From Rhodovarius crocodyli (GTDB lineage Bacteria; Pseudomonadota; Alphaproteobacteria; Acetobacterales; Acetobacteraceae), in NCBI RefSeq assembly GCF_004005855.1, contig NZ_SACL01000004.1, positions 186,001 to 250,000 on the forward strand: 64,000 bases of DNA, written 5' to 3'. This document shows positions 15,138 through 26,400 of the stretch, piece after piece. Made by a program: the position numbers and the translations under genes. Below the pieces are notes generated by a model that searched no databases, was not told the DNA's origin, and was given only the letters and a program-made list of their open reading frames with translations. The stretch's first letter is position 1, and the number at the start of each line of letters is the position of its first letter.

Positions 15138-16400
15138 CTACAGCAGGAACATGGCCAGGGCAGCGGCGGCCATCACGCCGGTCGCGGCCCAGGCGAGCAC
15201 ACGCTGCGGCCGCGTCGCCGCGAACTGCCCCATCCGCGCGCGGCTGCCGGCCACCAGGATGGTCGCGGCCATCAGCGGCACGGCAATCACGCCGTTCAGC
15301 ACCGCGCTCCAGAACAGGGCCTTGATGGGGTCGATGGGCAGGAACAGCATCAGCAGCCCGGCCGCGAAGCCCAGCGCGATCACGCCATAGAAGCCTTTGG
15401 CGTTGCCGGGCTTTTCCTCCAGCCCGGCGCGCCAGCCGTGCAGCTCCCCGATCGCATAGGCGGCCGAGCCCGCCAGCACCGGCAGCGCCAGCAGCCCGGT
15501 GCCGATGATGCCCAGGCTGAACAGCAGGAAGGCCAGGTCACCCGCGATGGGCCGCAGCGCCCGCGCCGCGTCGGCCGAGGTCGCGATATCCGTGACACCC
15601 GTGGCATGCAGCGTGACCGCAGTGGTCAGCATGATGCAGAAGGCGATGGCGTTGGAGAAACCCATGCCCACCAGCGTGTCGGCGCCGATGCGGTCCAGCT
15701 CCCTCGGCGCCAGGTCCGGACATTCCAGCAGCGAGGCGCAGACCCCTTCCTGGCTCGCTTCCTCCACCTCCTCGGCGCTTTGCCAGAAGAACAGGTAGGG
15801 GCTGATGGTGGTGCCGAACACAGCGACCACCGTCATGCAGGCGTCGCGCGTCAGGGCGAAGCGCGGCCAGACGGTGCCCAGCAGCACCGCCCACCAGTCG
15901 ATGCGCACAGCCAGCAGGATGCCCGCATAGGCGAACAGCGACAGCGTCAGCCATTTCAGGAAATGGACATAGCGGTGATAGGGAACGAACACCTGCAACA
16001 GCAGGGACAGCGCGGCGAACAGCACCGCGAACACCACCTGCCCCCGGCCCAGCAGCAGTTCCACCGCCGCGCCCATGGCCGACAGGTCGGCGCCGATATT
16101 CACCGCATTGGCGAGGAACAGCAGCGCGACGAGCCCCTGCACCACGGGCCGTGGCAGCAGATGCAGCATGTTGGCCGCCAGCCCCTTGCCCGTGACCCGG
16201 CCGATACGCGCGCAGATGGACTGGATGGCCGCCATCAGCGGGAAGGTCAGCACCACGGTCCAGAGCATGTTGGGGCCGAACTGCGCCCCCGCCTGGGAAT
16301 AGGTGGCGATGCCGCTCGGGTCGTCGTCGGCCGCCCCCGTGATCAGGCCCGGCCCCAGGCGGCGGAACCAGCCGCCCTTGCCCATCCCGTGCTGCGCCAT
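15138..16400 (-). CDS. Nramp-family divalent metal transporter
   Basis: A 420-residue inner-membrane transporter of the Nramp family with about 11 predicted helices. The TM1 metal site, DPGN in classical Mn/Fe Nramps, reads DDDPSGIATYSQAGA here (near residues 22-36), so the Asn ligand is replaced by Gly. The TM6 MPH motif is also not evident. This points to a divergent Nramp-related clade with possibly altered metal choice. ATG at 16400 is chosen because GGGAGG lies 6 bases upstream; an ATG 6 bases earlier abuts that site. It is the third gene of a leftward set led by a Fur-box-controlled TonB receptor, supporting a role in iron or manganese supply. Confidence 0.9.
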   Translation of the reverse strand: MAQHGMGKGGWFRRLGPGLITGAADDDPSGIATYSQAGAQFGPNMLWTVVLTFPLMAAIQSICARIGRVTGKGLAANMLHLLPRPVVQGLVALLFLANAVNIGADLSAMGAAVELLLGRGQVVFAVLFAALSLLLQVFVPYHRYVHFLKWLTLSLFAYAGILLAVRIDWWAVLLGTVWPRFALTRDACMTVVAVFGTTISPYLFFWQSAEEVEEASQEGVCASLLECPDLAPRELDRIGADTLVGMGFSNAIAFCIMLTTAVTLHATGVTDIATSADAARALRPIAGDLAFLLFSLGIIGTGLLALPVLAGSAAYAIGELHGWRAGLEEKPGNAKGFYGVIALGFAAGLLMLFLPIDPIKALFWSAVLNGVIAVPLMAATILVAGSRARMGQFAATRPQRVLAWAATGVMAAAALAMFLL

Positions 16401-16438
16401 GCGCATCCTCCCGGCCGGGAATGCCGACCGGGCCGGGG

Positions 16439-17572
16439 TCAGCCGACGGCCGCCCGTGCCCCGGCCATCACCGGCGACCGTTGCCTGATGCGCCGCTTCC
16501 GCAGCCAGAGCAACAGCCCCGACACCCACAGCGCGGGCAGCGACAGCCCGGCCAGCAGGCCGATGAACTGCCCGGGCCCGCCGAACAGCACGCCGCTGTG
16601 CAGCCACAGCAGGTCCTTCTCCATGCGGGCGCCGAGGGGGCCATGCCCTTCGCCCAGCATGCCCATCACCTCGCCGGTCTGCGGGTTCACCCAGACCAGG
16701 CTGCGGTTGCGGATGCGCGGGTCGCCATCCACGCCGCGCAGCCCGATCTCCCAGGAATTCCGCCGGGGGCCGGGGGGCGCCACGATGCCGGCCTGCGCGC
16801 CGGGGATGGCGGCCTCCGCGATCGCCTGGGCGCGGGCGGCACCGATGGGCGGGTTGGGGCTGGGGCGGCCCGGTATGCCCGGCGCGCGCTCGCGCGTTTC
16901 GGTCATCAGGTTCACGGCGGGCCGCACCACGCTGGGCAGCGCCTTCCAAACGCCCGTGAAGGTGATGACCACCAGCGGGATCATCAGCCAGATGCCCACC
17001 AGGCTGTGCAGATCCAGGTAGAACAGCTGCCGCGGCCTGCGGCGCAGCTGGGTCAGCGCCTGGCGGAACTGCGACCGGGGCCACCACAGCCAGATGCCGG
17101 AGGCGATGGAGAACAGGCCGAAGATGCCGGCGATGCCCACCAGCTCCCTGCCCCACCATTGGCGCAGCAGCAGGGTGGAGTGCAGCCGGTTCACCGTGCG
17201 CGCGAAGGAGGCCTCGAACTCACGCTCACCCAGCACGCGCCCGCTCGCGGGGTCCACATGCACCATCCACAGGCGCTGCCCGTCATCCGTGCGGCGGAAC
17301 TGGTTGACGGTGAACACCGGCCAGACCGGATCGGGCAGGCGCACCAGGCGGATCTGCGCGGCGGGCGCCAGGGCGCGGGCGGTGGCCATGGCTTCCTCGG
17401 CGCCGATGCGCGCGGGGCCCTCGCCCGGGGTGAACAGGCTGGGGTTCAGCGCCGCGTCGATCTCACGCTGATAGGCGCTGATGGCCCCGGTCAGCCCGAT
17501 CAGCGCCAGCGCCGTGCCCAGCACCAGCCCGACCCAGCGATGCGTGATGCGCCAGATGCGCTTGCCGTTCAT
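16439..17572 (-). CDS. PepSY-associated inner-membrane protein (PiuB-like)
   Basis: A 377-residue PepSY-TM protein. The typical N-terminus (RITHRWVGLVLGTALALIGL, about 8-27) forms TM1, a periplasmic PepSY segment follows, then three further membrane segments, the last at about 340-362. Such proteins accompany siderophore receptors and are thought to reduce or release ferric-siderophore iron at the inner membrane. Its ATG overlaps the stop of the TonB receptor gene (ATGA), which is strong evidence of joint translation. The conserved His residues in the TM segments (HRW, LHS, DLHSLVG) could bind heme or metal, which is inference. Confidence 0.93.
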   Translation of the reverse strand: MNGKRIWRITHRWVGLVLGTALALIGLTGAISAYQREIDAALNPSLFTPGEGPARIGAEEAMATARALAPAAQIRLVRLPDPVWPVFTVNQFRRTDDGQRLWMVHVDPASGRVLGEREFEASFARTVNRLHSTLLLRQWWGRELVGIAGIFGLFSIASGIWLWWPRSQFRQALTQLRRRPRQLFYLDLHSLVGIWLMIPLVVITFTGVWKALPSVVRPAVNLMTETRERAPGIPGRPSPNPPIGAARAQAIAEAAIPGAQAGIVAPPGPRRNSWEIGLRGVDGDPRIRNRSLVWVNPQTGEVMGMLGEGHGPLGARMEKDLLWLHSGVLFGGPGQFIGLLAGLSLPALWVSGLLLWLRKRRIRQRSPVMAGARAAVG

Positions 17573-19653
17573 CAGAAGCTCAGCCGCAGGGAGGCGACGA
17601 CGGTGCGAGGGCTGCCGGCATAATTCTCGGTGCGGCTCACGGGGGCCTCGATGTATCGGACATCGCCCAGATTGCGCACCGCCAGCTGGATGCGTGCATT
17701 CGGATGCACCGGGTAGGAGGCGCTGAGGTCGATGCGGGTATAGCCGCCGACGCGATAGCTGTTGTTGAGATCCCCCGCACGGCCCGAGACCGCGAAGAGA
17801 CCGGCGCCCAGGTTCAGCCCGCGCAGCGGCCCATTCTGGAACTCATAGCTGTTCCACAGGCTGGCGCTCCAGCGCGGCACGCCCGTCAGCTGGCGGCCGC
17901 TGGCATAGGTGGTGTCGGCCAGCACCACGGCATCCAGATAGGCGGCGGAGGCGAAGACGCGCCAGCCGGGCAGGATCTCGCCCGCCACGTCCAGTTCGAT
18001 GCCGCGCGAGCGCTGCGTGCCGGTCTGCACGGAGAAGCCGGTGTTCACCGGGTCCGCCGTCAGCACGTTCTGGCGGCGAATGCTGAAGGCGGCCAGCGTG
18101 GCGGTCAGGCCCGGGCGCAGGTCCACGCGGATGCCTGCCTCGTACTGCTCACCCGTTTCGGGCTTGAAGCCCACATTGTTGGCGCCGGCGCCCAGCTGCG
18201 GGACGAAGCTCTGGCTCCAGCCCGCGAAGAAGGCGACATTGTCCCAGGCGCGGTACAGGGCGCTGGCGCGCGGCGCGATGTTGTCGTCGCTGGCGCTGGT
18301 GCGGACATTGTTGCTGACCGTGCGCTGGTGGAAATTGTCGTAGCGGAAGCCCGCCAGCAGGATCAGCCGGTCGTTCCAGTTGATCTGGTGCTGCAGGAAG
18401 CCCGAGGTCATGTCCAGCACGTCGTTGCGCACGGTGCGCAGCGCGAGCCGCCCCGGCATCGCGCCATAGACCGGGTTCAGCAGGTCTATGGAGGCCAGCG
18501 TGCCCTGGTACAGCGCCAGACTGCGCTTGGCGTGCATGTACTCGATGCCGAAGGTGGTGGAATGCCGCAGCGGGCCGGTCTGGAAACGCGCCGTGCCGTC
18601 GAACAGCAGGTCCACGCTCTGGGAATTGTCGTCCTGGTCGGTCGCGCGGCGCGTCAGCGTGCGGTTGTCGGCCGAAAGCGCCAGCGGATCGGCGCTGTAG
18701 CGATGCGCGCTGCCCCAGTCGAAGCGGGTGGATTGGCGAAGGGTCAGCCAATCCGTCGCCTCATGCTCGGTGCGGACATTGAAGTCGGTCGCGATGGAGC
18801 GGCCGTTGGACCAGCGCTCGCCGTAATAATTGTCGCGGCGGACCACCACCTGCCGCCCCTGGGCCACCAGCCCGCGGTCGAAGGGGCCCGTCTGGTCGTA
18901 ATGCGTCAGGCTGACGGTCACGCGGGTGCGGTCGGACGGCTGCCACATGATGCTGGGCGCGATGAAGACGCGTTCGGTGCGGCGGGCGATCTCGCGATAG
19001 CCCTCGTCGCGGGTCAGGGAGCCGCTGAGGCGGGCGGCGAAGCCCGTCTCCGGCAGGCCGCCGGTGATGTCGAACTCGTTGCGGACGAAGCCGAACTGCC
19101 CGCCCGTCAGCGTCAGGCTGCCCGAGGGGGTGAATTGCGGCCGGCGGGTGACGAGGTTGATGAGGCCGCCCGGGTCCCCGATGCCGTAGAGCACGGAGGC
19201 CGGGCCCTTCAGCACCTCCACGCGCTCGATGTTCGACAGGTCACGGAAGCCGTTCACGAATTCGGCGGCCGGGTTCTGCAGCGTGCCGTCGATGGCGTAG
19301 TTCTGGGTGCGGAAGCCGCGGATCAGGTAGGATTCCGTGCGGTTGCCGCCGCTGCCGCCCGGGCGCACGGCGCTGACATTGCGCAGCGCGTCGTCCAGCC
19401 GGACCACGGCCTGGTCTTCCAGCACCTGGCGCGGCACCACCACCACGGCCTGGGGCGTGTCGCGCAGCGCGGTGTCGGTGCGGGTGGCGGTCGAGGAACG
19501 CTCGGCGCGATAGCCCTGGACGGGTCCATCCGCGCGTTCTGCCTGGCCTTCCACCTGCAACTGCGGCAGCTGCACGTCGGGGGTGGCGGTCTGGGCCTGG
19601 GCGTGGGCCGCTGCCAGAAGGGCCGGCACGGCCAGTCCGAACGAGATACGCAT
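17572..19653 (-). CDS. TonB-dependent siderophore receptor
   Basis: A 693-residue outer-membrane ferric-siderophore receptor. Residues 1-21 are a signal peptide (MRISFGLAVPALLAAAHAQA). The plug domain follows, with LRDTPQAVVVVPRQVLED and the SYLIRGF block, then a 22-strand barrel ending in LRLSF with the terminal Phe needed for barrel insertion. There is no extra N-terminal signalling domain, so no sigma/anti-sigma relay is expected. The ATG at 19653 is set by the signal peptide. A Fur-box-like palindrome begins 12 bases upstream, so iron repression is likely. It heads the operon with the PepSY protein and Nramp-like transporter. The siderophore is unknown. Confidence 0.96.
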   Translation of the reverse strand: MRISFGLAVPALLAAAHAQAQTATPDVQLPQLQVEGQAERADGPVQGYRAERSSTATRTDTALRDTPQAVVVVPRQVLEDQAVVRLDDALRNVSAVRPGGSGGNRTESYLIRGFRTQNYAIDGTLQNPAAEFVNGFRDLSNIERVEVLKGPASVLYGIGDPGGLINLVTRRPQFTPSGSLTLTGGQFGFVRNEFDITGGLPETGFAARLSGSLTRDEGYREIARRTERVFIAPSIMWQPSDRTRVTVSLTHYDQTGPFDRGLVAQGRQVVVRRDNYYGERWSNGRSIATDFNVRTEHEATDWLTLRQSTRFDWGSAHRYSADPLALSADNRTLTRRATDQDDNSQSVDLLFDGTARFQTGPLRHSTTFGIEYMHAKRSLALYQGTLASIDLLNPVYGAMPGRLALRTVRNDVLDMTSGFLQHQINWNDRLILLAGFRYDNFHQRTVSNNVRTSASDDNIAPRASALYRAWDNVAFFAGWSQSFVPQLGAGANNVGFKPETGEQYEAGIRVDLRPGLTATLAAFSIRRQNVLTADPVNTGFSVQTGTQRSRGIELDVAGEILPGWRVFASAAYLDAVVLADTTYASGRQLTGVPRWSASLWNSYEFQNGPLRGLNLGAGLFAVSGRAGDLNNSYRVGGYTRIDLSASYPVHPNARIQLAVRNLGDVRYIEAPVSRTENYAGSPRTVVASLRLSF

Positions 19654-19664
19654 CGCCAAATCCG

Positions 19665-19683
19665 AATGAGAATGACTCTCATT
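19665..19683 (-). promoter_or_regulatory. Fur box upstream of TonB receptor
   Basis: AATGAGA-atgac-TCTCATT is a perfect 7-bp inverted repeat matching the iron-regulator Fur consensus (GATAATGAT-type hexamers) and lies 12-30 bases before the receptor start, where binding would block transcription or translation initiation. It is the only site of this type I noticed in the window. Confidence 0.75.
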
Positions 19684-19756
19684 AACGGAATGCGCTTGTG
19701 CACCGCAACCGCTCCTGGATGTCATTTCTGTCATCCAGGGGCGGAACGAGTGGCTC

Positions 19757-21562
19757 TCAGCTATCCATCTTAAGGGCGGCGATGAAGGCGCTCTGCGGAA
19801 TCTCAACCTTGCCGAACTGCCGCATGCGCTTCTTGCCTTCCTTCTGCTTGTCCAGAAGCTTGCGCTTGCGGCTGATGTCACCGCCATAGCACTTGGCCGT
19901 CACGTCCTTGGACATGGCGCTGATGGTCTCGCGCGCGATCACCCGCCCGCCGATCGCGGCCTGGATGGGGATCTTGAACAGCTGGCGGGGGATCAGCTCC
20001 TTCAGCTTCTCGCAGATGGAGCGCCCGCGACGGTCGGCCTGGCTGCGGTGCGCCATGAAGGACAGCGCGTCCACCGGCTCCGCATTCACCAGGATCGAGA
20101 TCTTCACCAGGTCACCCGGCTCATAGCCGTCCATCTGGTAGTCGAAGCTGGCATAGCCGCGGCTGACCGACTTCAGGCGATCATAGAAGTCGAACACCAC
20201 CTCGTTCAGCGGCAGGCGGTACACCGCCATGGCGCGCGGCCCGACATAGGTCAGTTCCACCTGCTGGCCCCGGCGCTCGTTGCAGAGCGTCAGGATGTTG
20301 CCCAGGTATTCGTCGGGCACGAAGATCGTGGCCTTGATCCAGGGCTCGGAGATGGTCTCGATCAGCGTCGGGTCCGGCATGTCGGCCGGGTTGTGGATGT
20401 CTTCCTCGGTGCCGTCGTTGCGCTTCAGCTTGTAGACCACGCTGGGCGCGGTCGCGATCAGGTCGAGGTCGAACTCGCGGCTCAGGCGCTCCTGGATGAT
20501 CTCCAGGTGCAGCAGGCCGAGGAAGCCGCAGCGATAGCCGAAGCCCAGCGCGGCGGAGGTCTCGGGCTCGAAATGGAAGCTCGCATCGTTCAGGCGCAGC
20601 TTGGCCAGGCTGTCGCGCAGCTTCTCATAGTCATCGGCATCGACCGGGTACATGCCGCACCACACCACCGGCACGCTGGGCTTGAAGCCGGCCAGCGCCT
20701 CGCTCGCGGGGTTGCGGTCATCGGTCAGCGTGTCGCCCACATTGGTGTCGGCGACGGTTTTGATGGCGGCGGTGAAATAGCCCATCTCGCCCGGGCCCAG
20801 GCTCTCGACCGCCGTCATGCGCGGGCTGAACACGCCCACCTGCTCCAGCACATGAACAGAGCCGGAGGACATCATCCGCACCTTCTGGCCCTTGCGCAGA
20901 TGGCCGTCCTTCACGCGCACCAGCACGATGACGCCCAGATAGGCATCGTACCAGCTGTCGACCAGCAGGGCCTTGGTGGGGCTGTTCGGGTCGCCCTTCG
21001 GCGGCGGCAGGCGGGTGACGATGGCCTCCAGCACCAGGTCGATGCCCAGGCCCGTCTTGGCCGAGATCATCACCGCGTCATCGGCCGGGATGCCGATCAC
21101 GTCCTCGATCTGGGTCTTCACGCGGTCGGGCTCGGCGGCCGGCAGGTCCACCTTGTTCAGCACGGGCACGATCTCATGCCCCGCGTCGATCGCCTGGTAG
21201 ACGTTGGCCAGCGTCTGCGCCTCGACACCCTGGGAGGCATCGACGACCAGCAGCGAGCCCTCGCAGGCGGCGAGGCTGCGGCTCACCTCATAGGCGAAGT
21301 CGACGTGGCCCGGCGTGTCCATCAGGTTGAGGATGTAGGTTTCCCCATCCAGCGCCTTGTAGGTCAGGCGCACGGTCTGCGCCTTGATGGTGATGCCGCG
21401 CTCCTTCTCCAGCTCCATGTTGTCGAGGACCTGTTCGGTCATCTCGCGCGCGCTGATGGCGCCCGTGGTCTGGATCAGCCGGTCCGCCAGGGTGGACTTG
21501 CCGTGGTCGATATGCGCGATGATGGAGAAGTTGCGGATGCGATCCAGCGGCGTGTCAGGCAT
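19757..21562 (-). CDS. lepA: elongation factor 4 (LepA)
   Basis: A ribosome-associated GTPase of 601 residues, the usual LepA length, which back-translocates or remodels stalled ribosomes. The P-loop AHIDHGKST is at 16-24, the G3 motif DTPGH and G4 NKVD follow, and the LepA-specific C-terminal domain ends in [17 protein letters not shown] plus a short tail. The start at 21562 gives [20 protein letters not shown]. Its 3' end faces the TonB receptor promoter across 103 bases, and its 5' end is divergent from aminopeptidase P. No operon partner is visible. Confidence 0.98.
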   Translation of the reverse strand: MPDTPLDRIRNFSIIAHIDHGKSTLADRLIQTTGAISAREMTEQVLDNMELEKERGITIKAQTVRLTYKALDGETYILNLMDTPGHVDFAYEVSRSLAACEGSLLVVDASQGVEAQTLANVYQAIDAGHEIVPVLNKVDLPAAEPDRVKTQIEDVIGIPADDAVMISAKTGLGIDLVLEAIVTRLPPPKGDPNSPTKALLVDSWYDAYLGVIVLVRVKDGHLRKGQKVRMMSSGSVHVLEQVGVFSPRMTAVESLGPGEMGYFTAAIKTVADTNVGDTLTDDRNPASEALAGFKPSVPVVWCGMYPVDADDYEKLRDSLAKLRLNDASFHFEPETSAALGFGYRCGFLGLLHLEIIQERLSREFDLDLIATAPSVVYKLKRNDGTEEDIHNPADMPDPTLIETISEPWIKATIFVPDEYLGNILTLCNERRGQQVELTYVGPRAMAVYRLPLNEVVFDFYDRLKSVSRGYASFDYQMDGYEPGDLVKISILVNAEPVDALSFMAHRSQADRRGRSICEKLKELIPRQLFKIPIQAAIGGRVIARETISAMSKDVTAKCYGGDISRKRKLLDKQKEGKKRMRQFGKVEIPQSAFIAALKMDS

Positions 21563-21650
21563 AGGGGTTCCGGCACTCGAAAGAATTTGGGCACCACATA
21601 GGGCCAAACGGCGGCTTCATGAAGGGCTTTGGCCGGGTTATGCCTTTATC

Positions 21651-23417
21651 ATGACGATTGCCGCCGAACGCCTGGCCGCCCTGCGCGCCGAAATCGCCGC
21701 CCTCGGGGTGGATGGCTTCCTGGTTCCGAGGGCCGATGAGTACCTGGGCGAGTATGTGCCGCCCTCCGGCGAGCGGCTGTCCTGGCTGACGGGTTTTACC
21801 GGCAGCGCGGGGCTGGCGGTGGTGCTGAAGGACCGCGCCGCGATCTTCACCGACGGCCGCTACACCACCCAGGTGCGGCAGCAGGTGGATGGAAATCTGT
21901 ATGAATACAGGCACCTGATCGAGGAGCCGGCGCCCGAATGGCTGGCCTCGACCGCACCGGGCGCCCGCATCGGCTATGACCCCTGGCTGCATACCGAGGC
22001 GGCGATCAGCCGCTATGCCGGCGTCACCATGGTGCCGCTGCCGCGCAACCCGCTGGATGCGGCGTGGCGCGACCGCCCTGCCCCGCCCGTGGCCCAGGCC
22101 CGGGTGCACGGCCCCGAATACGCCGGCAAGGACAGCGCCGCCAAACGCGCCGAGGCCGCCGCCGATCTGAAGAAATCCGGCGAATCCGCCGCCGTGCTGG
22201 CCGATCCGCATTCGCTGGCCTGGCTGTTGAACATCCGGGGCGGCGACCTGTCACACACCCCCCTGGCGCTGGGTTTCGCCCTGCTGGGCGATGACGGCGG
22301 CGTGCAGGTGTTCATGGACCCGGCCAAGATCGGCCCCGAAGTTCGCGCCCATCTGGGCAATGCGGTCTCCGTTTCCCCGCGTGAGGCGCTGCCGGGCGCG
22401 CTGAAGGCGCTGGCCGGCCGGAAGGTGCGGCTGGACCCGGACCTGACGCCGGCCTGGTTCGCCCGCGCGCTGCGCGATGCCGGCGCCCATGTCACGCCTG
22501 GCGACGACCCCTGCCGCCTGCCGCGCGCCTGCAAGAACCCGGTGGAGCAGCAGGGCGCCCGCAACGCGCATGAGCGTGACGCGGTGGCCATGGCCCGCTT
22601 CCTGGCCTGGTTCGCCCGCGAAGCGCCCCAGGGCCGGCTGACCGAGGTTTCCGCCGCCGAGCAGCTGCTCGCCTTCCGCCGCGAGGTGCCGCTGTTCCAG
22701 GCCGAGAGCTTCCCGGCGATCTCGGGCGCCGGGGAGAACGGCGCCGTGGTGCATTACCGCGCCACCGAGGAATCCGACCGCCCGATCAAGCCCGACGAAT
22801 GCTACCTGATCGATTCAGGCGCCCAGTACCTGGACGGCACGACCGACATCACCCGCACCCTGTTCACCGGGCCGGGCCCCGCGCCGCAGGGGCTGCGGGA
22901 ACGCTATACCCGCGTGCTGCAGGGCCATATCGCGCTGGCCGTGGCCCGTTTCCCCAAGGGTGTGGCTGGGCCGCATCTGGATGCGCTCGCCCGCCGCCCG
23001 TTGTGGGAGGCCGGCCTCGACTACGACCACGGCACCGGCCATGGCGTGGGCAGCTTCCTGTCGGTGCATGAGGGGCCGGTCGCGTTCTCCCGCGCGGCCA
23101 AGGTGGTGGCGCTTGCGCCCGGCATGATCCTGTCGGACGAGCCCGGCTATTACCTGCCCGGCGCCTACGGCATCCGCATCGAGAACCTGCTGATGGTGCA
23201 GGAGGCCGCGCCCCAGCCGGACCAGGTGAAGCCCTTCCTGGAATTCGAGACCATCACCTTCGCGCCCTATGCGCGGGCGATGATCGAAGTGGCGCTGCTG
23301 ACGCCTGCCGAGCGTGGCTGGATCGACGCCTATCACGCGCGGGTGCTGGCGCTGCTGGGCGGCAAGCTGGATGCGGCGACCCGGGAATGGGTCGCCGAGG
23401 CCTGCGCGCCGCTATAG
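21651..23417 (+). CDS. Xaa-Pro aminopeptidase (aminopeptidase P, M24B)
   Basis: A 588-residue cytosolic metallopeptidase removing N-terminal residues that precede proline. Two creatinase-like N-terminal domains (GFLVPRADEYLGEYVPPSGE, about 21-40, and a second one) precede the pita-bread catalytic domain, the three-domain layout of the long XPNPEP1-type enzymes. The five metal ligands are visible in order: Asp in LIDSGAQY, Asp in GTTDITRT, His in GTGHGVGS, Glu in SDEPGYY and Glu in GIRIENL. ATG at 21651 is used; a longer frame runs antisense through the lepA 5' end. The gene is divergent from lepA. Confidence 0.96.
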   Translation: MTIAAERLAALRAEIAALGVDGFLVPRADEYLGEYVPPSGERLSWLTGFTGSAGLAVVLKDRAAIFTDGRYTTQVRQQVDGNLYEYRHLIEEPAPEWLASTAPGARIGYDPWLHTEAAISRYAGVTMVPLPRNPLDAAWRDRPAPPVAQARVHGPEYAGKDSAAKRAEAAADLKKSGESAAVLADPHSLAWLLNIRGGDLSHTPLALGFALLGDDGGVQVFMDPAKIGPEVRAHLGNAVSVSPREALPGALKALAGRKVRLDPDLTPAWFARALRDAGAHVTPGDDPCRLPRACKNPVEQQGARNAHERDAVAMARFLAWFAREAPQGRLTEVSAAEQLLAFRREVPLFQAESFPAISGAGENGAVVHYRATEESDRPIKPDECYLIDSGAQYLDGTTDITRTLFTGPGPAPQGLRERYTRVLQGHIALAVARFPKGVAGPHLDALARRPLWEAGLDYDHGTGHGVGSFLSVHEGPVAFSRAAKVVALAPGMILSDEPGYYLPGAYGIRIENLLMVQEAAPQPDQVKPFLEFETITFAPYARAMIEVALLTPAERGWIDAYHARVLALLGGKLDAATREWVAEACAPL

Positions 23418-23427
23418 AAGGGCGTTC

Positions 23428-26400
23428 TTAGTGCTGCGCCGCCGGTTTCCTGCGGAACATCCCCTTGATCCGCTCGCGGCCGCCCTGGAACACCACATAC
23501 AGCATCGGGATCATGAAGATGCCGACCGCCGCCGCCGCGATCATGCCGCCGAACACCGGCGTGCCGACCGCGCGGCGTGACAGCATCGCCGCACCCTCCG
23601 CCCAGACCAGCGGCACCAGCCCCAGGATGAAGGCGATGGAGGTCATCATCACCGCGCGGAACCGCATGCGGGCGCCGAGCGTCGCGGCCTCTCGCAGCGG
23701 CAGGCCTTCCTCGCGGCGCTCCTTGGCGAATTCCACGATCAGGATGCCGTTCTTGGCCGCCAGCGCGATCAGCACCACAAGCCCGATCTGGGCATAGACG
23801 TCGAGCGACGCGCCGGCCAGCAGGATGGCCGCGAAGGCCCCCAACCCGCCCACGGCCACCGACAGCAGCACGGGGATGGGAATGGTCCAGCTCTCATACA
23901 GCGCGACCAGGAACAGATAGGCGAACAGCACGGCCAGCGCGATGATGATGCCCGTCTGCCCCGCCGCCTGCTTTTCCTGATAGGCCACGTTGGTCCATTC
24001 GAAGCCGAAGCCCTGCGGCAGCGAGCGGCGGGAGATCTCCTCCATCGCGGCCAGGGCCGCCCCCGAGGACACCCCCGGCGCCGGAGTGCCGGACAGCTGC
24101 ACGGAGCGCACATTGTTGTAGCGGCTGATGGTCTGCGCCCCCAGCACCACGCGGGTATCGGCAAAGGCGCGCAGCGGCACCATCTGCCCGCGCGCATTGC
24201 GCACCTGGATGCGCCAGATGTCGTTGATGTCGTTGCGGTCGGAGGCCTCGGCCTGGATATTCACCTGCCAGGTGCGGCCGAACAGGTTGAAGTCGTTCAC
24301 ATAATACCCGCCCAGCGTGGCCTGCAGCGAGGTGAACAGGTCCGAGATGCGCACGCCCAGCGCCTGGGCCTTGTCGCGGTCGATATCCAGATACAGGCTC
24401 GGCGTGGTGGGCGAGAAGGTGGTGAACACCCCGCGCAGGCGCGGATCCTGGTTGGCCGCCACCATCATGCCGAAGGCGGCACTGCCGAGCTCCGCCGGGT
24501 CGCGCCCCTGGTAATCCTGCAACTGGTAGTCGAAGCCCGAGCCCGTACCGAGGCCGATGATGGGCGGGATGTTGAAGGCGAACACATTGGCCGTGCGGAT
24601 GGCCTGCGCCGCGCCGAACACCCGCCCGATGGCGGCGAACACGCTGTCCTGCGCGGCCTGGCGATCATGGAAGGGCTTCATGCGCGCGACCATGAAAGCC
24701 GCGTTGGACTGCGCGCCGCCGTCGATCAGCGAGAAGCCCACGATCGCCAGCATGTTGTCGATGGCGCTGTTCTGGCGAAGGATGGCCTCCACCTGCTCCA
24801 CCGCCTCGCGCGTGCGGGAAACCGAGGCGCCCTGCGGCAGCTGAAGCTGGATGAAGAACGCGCCCTGATCCTCGGTGGGCAGGAAGCCCTGCGGCGTGCG
24901 CTTGCCGATCTCATAGACGCCGTAGCCGATCAGCGCCGTCAGCGGCAGCGCGATGATGGCCAGGCGCAGGATGCGCCGCACGATCCAGGCATAGCCGTCG
25001 CGCACCTTGTCGATGCCGTTCATCACATACTTGATGGGCCCGCGCCGGGGCCCGGCATGGCGCAGCACCAGCGCGCACAGCGCGGGAGAGAGCGTGAGCG
25101 CATTGGTGGCCGAGATCACCATGGCGACCGAGATCGTCACCGCGAACTCACGGAACAGCACGCCCGCCACGCCCGGGATGAAGGCGACCGGCACGAAGAC
25201 CGAGAGCAGCACCAGGGTGATGGCGATGATGGGGCCCGTGATCTCGGCCATGGCCTTCTTGGTGGCTTCGGCCGGGGTCAGCTCCGGGTGTTCCTCCAGC
25301 ACGCGCTCCACATTCTCGACCACCACGATCGCGTCATCGACCACGATGCCGATGGCCAGCACCATGGCCAGCAGGGAGATGGTGTTGGCCGAGAAGCCGA
25401 TGACCAGCATCACCGCGAAGGTGCCGATCAGCGAGACGGGCACCGCGATGGTGGGGATGATGGTGGCCCGCACGCTGCCCAGGAACAGATAGACGACGAT
25501 CACCACCAGGATGAACGCCTCCAGCACCGTCTTCAGCACCTCGTAGATGGTGTCGGAGACGAAGGAGGAGGTGTCGTAGAACACGCGGTAGTCCACGCCC
25601 GTCGGGAAACGGGTCTTGAGGTCGTCCATGGTGCGGCCGACGGCGGCCGCGACGTTCACGGCATTGGCGCCGGGCGCCAGATAGATGCCCATGGCCACCG
25701 TGGGCTGGCCGTTCAGGCGGCTTTCGGTGTCCTCATTGGCGGCGCCGAGTTCGATGCGCGCCACGTCGCGCACGCGCAGGATGGAGCCGTCGGTGTTGGC
25801 GCGGATGACGATCTCGCCGAATTCCTCGGGGCTGGCCAGGCGTCCGCGGGTCTGCAGGTTGAACTGGAATTGCTGGTCGTCACCGATCGGGCGCGCGCCG
25901 ATGCGGCCCACCGCCGCCTGCACATTCTGGCCCTGGATCGCCGCGATCACGTCCGACGGCGCGATGCCGAGGCTGGTCAGCCGGTCGATCTGGAACCAGA
26001 TGCGCATGGAATAATCCAGCGCGCCGAACAGGAAGACCTGGCCCACGCCCGGCACGCGGGCGAGCGAGTCCACGATGTTGATCGTGGCGTAGTTGGACAG
26101 GAACAGCGGGTTGCGCGACCCGTCGGGCGAGAACACCTGCAGGAACTGCAGCACCGAGGACGACTGCTTGCGCACCGTGACGCCGCTGCGCTGCACTTCC
26201 TGCGGCAGGCGGGCGAGCGCCGCCTGCACCCGGTTGTTGACGTTGACGGTCGCGATATCCGGGTCGGTGCCCAGGGCGAAGCTGACATTCAGCTGGTAGG
26301 TGCCGTCATTGGCGCTGTTGGAGCGCATGTAGAGCATGCGGTCCACGCCGTTCACGGCCGATTCAACCAGCTGCGCGACGGTGGCCTCGACCACGGCGGA

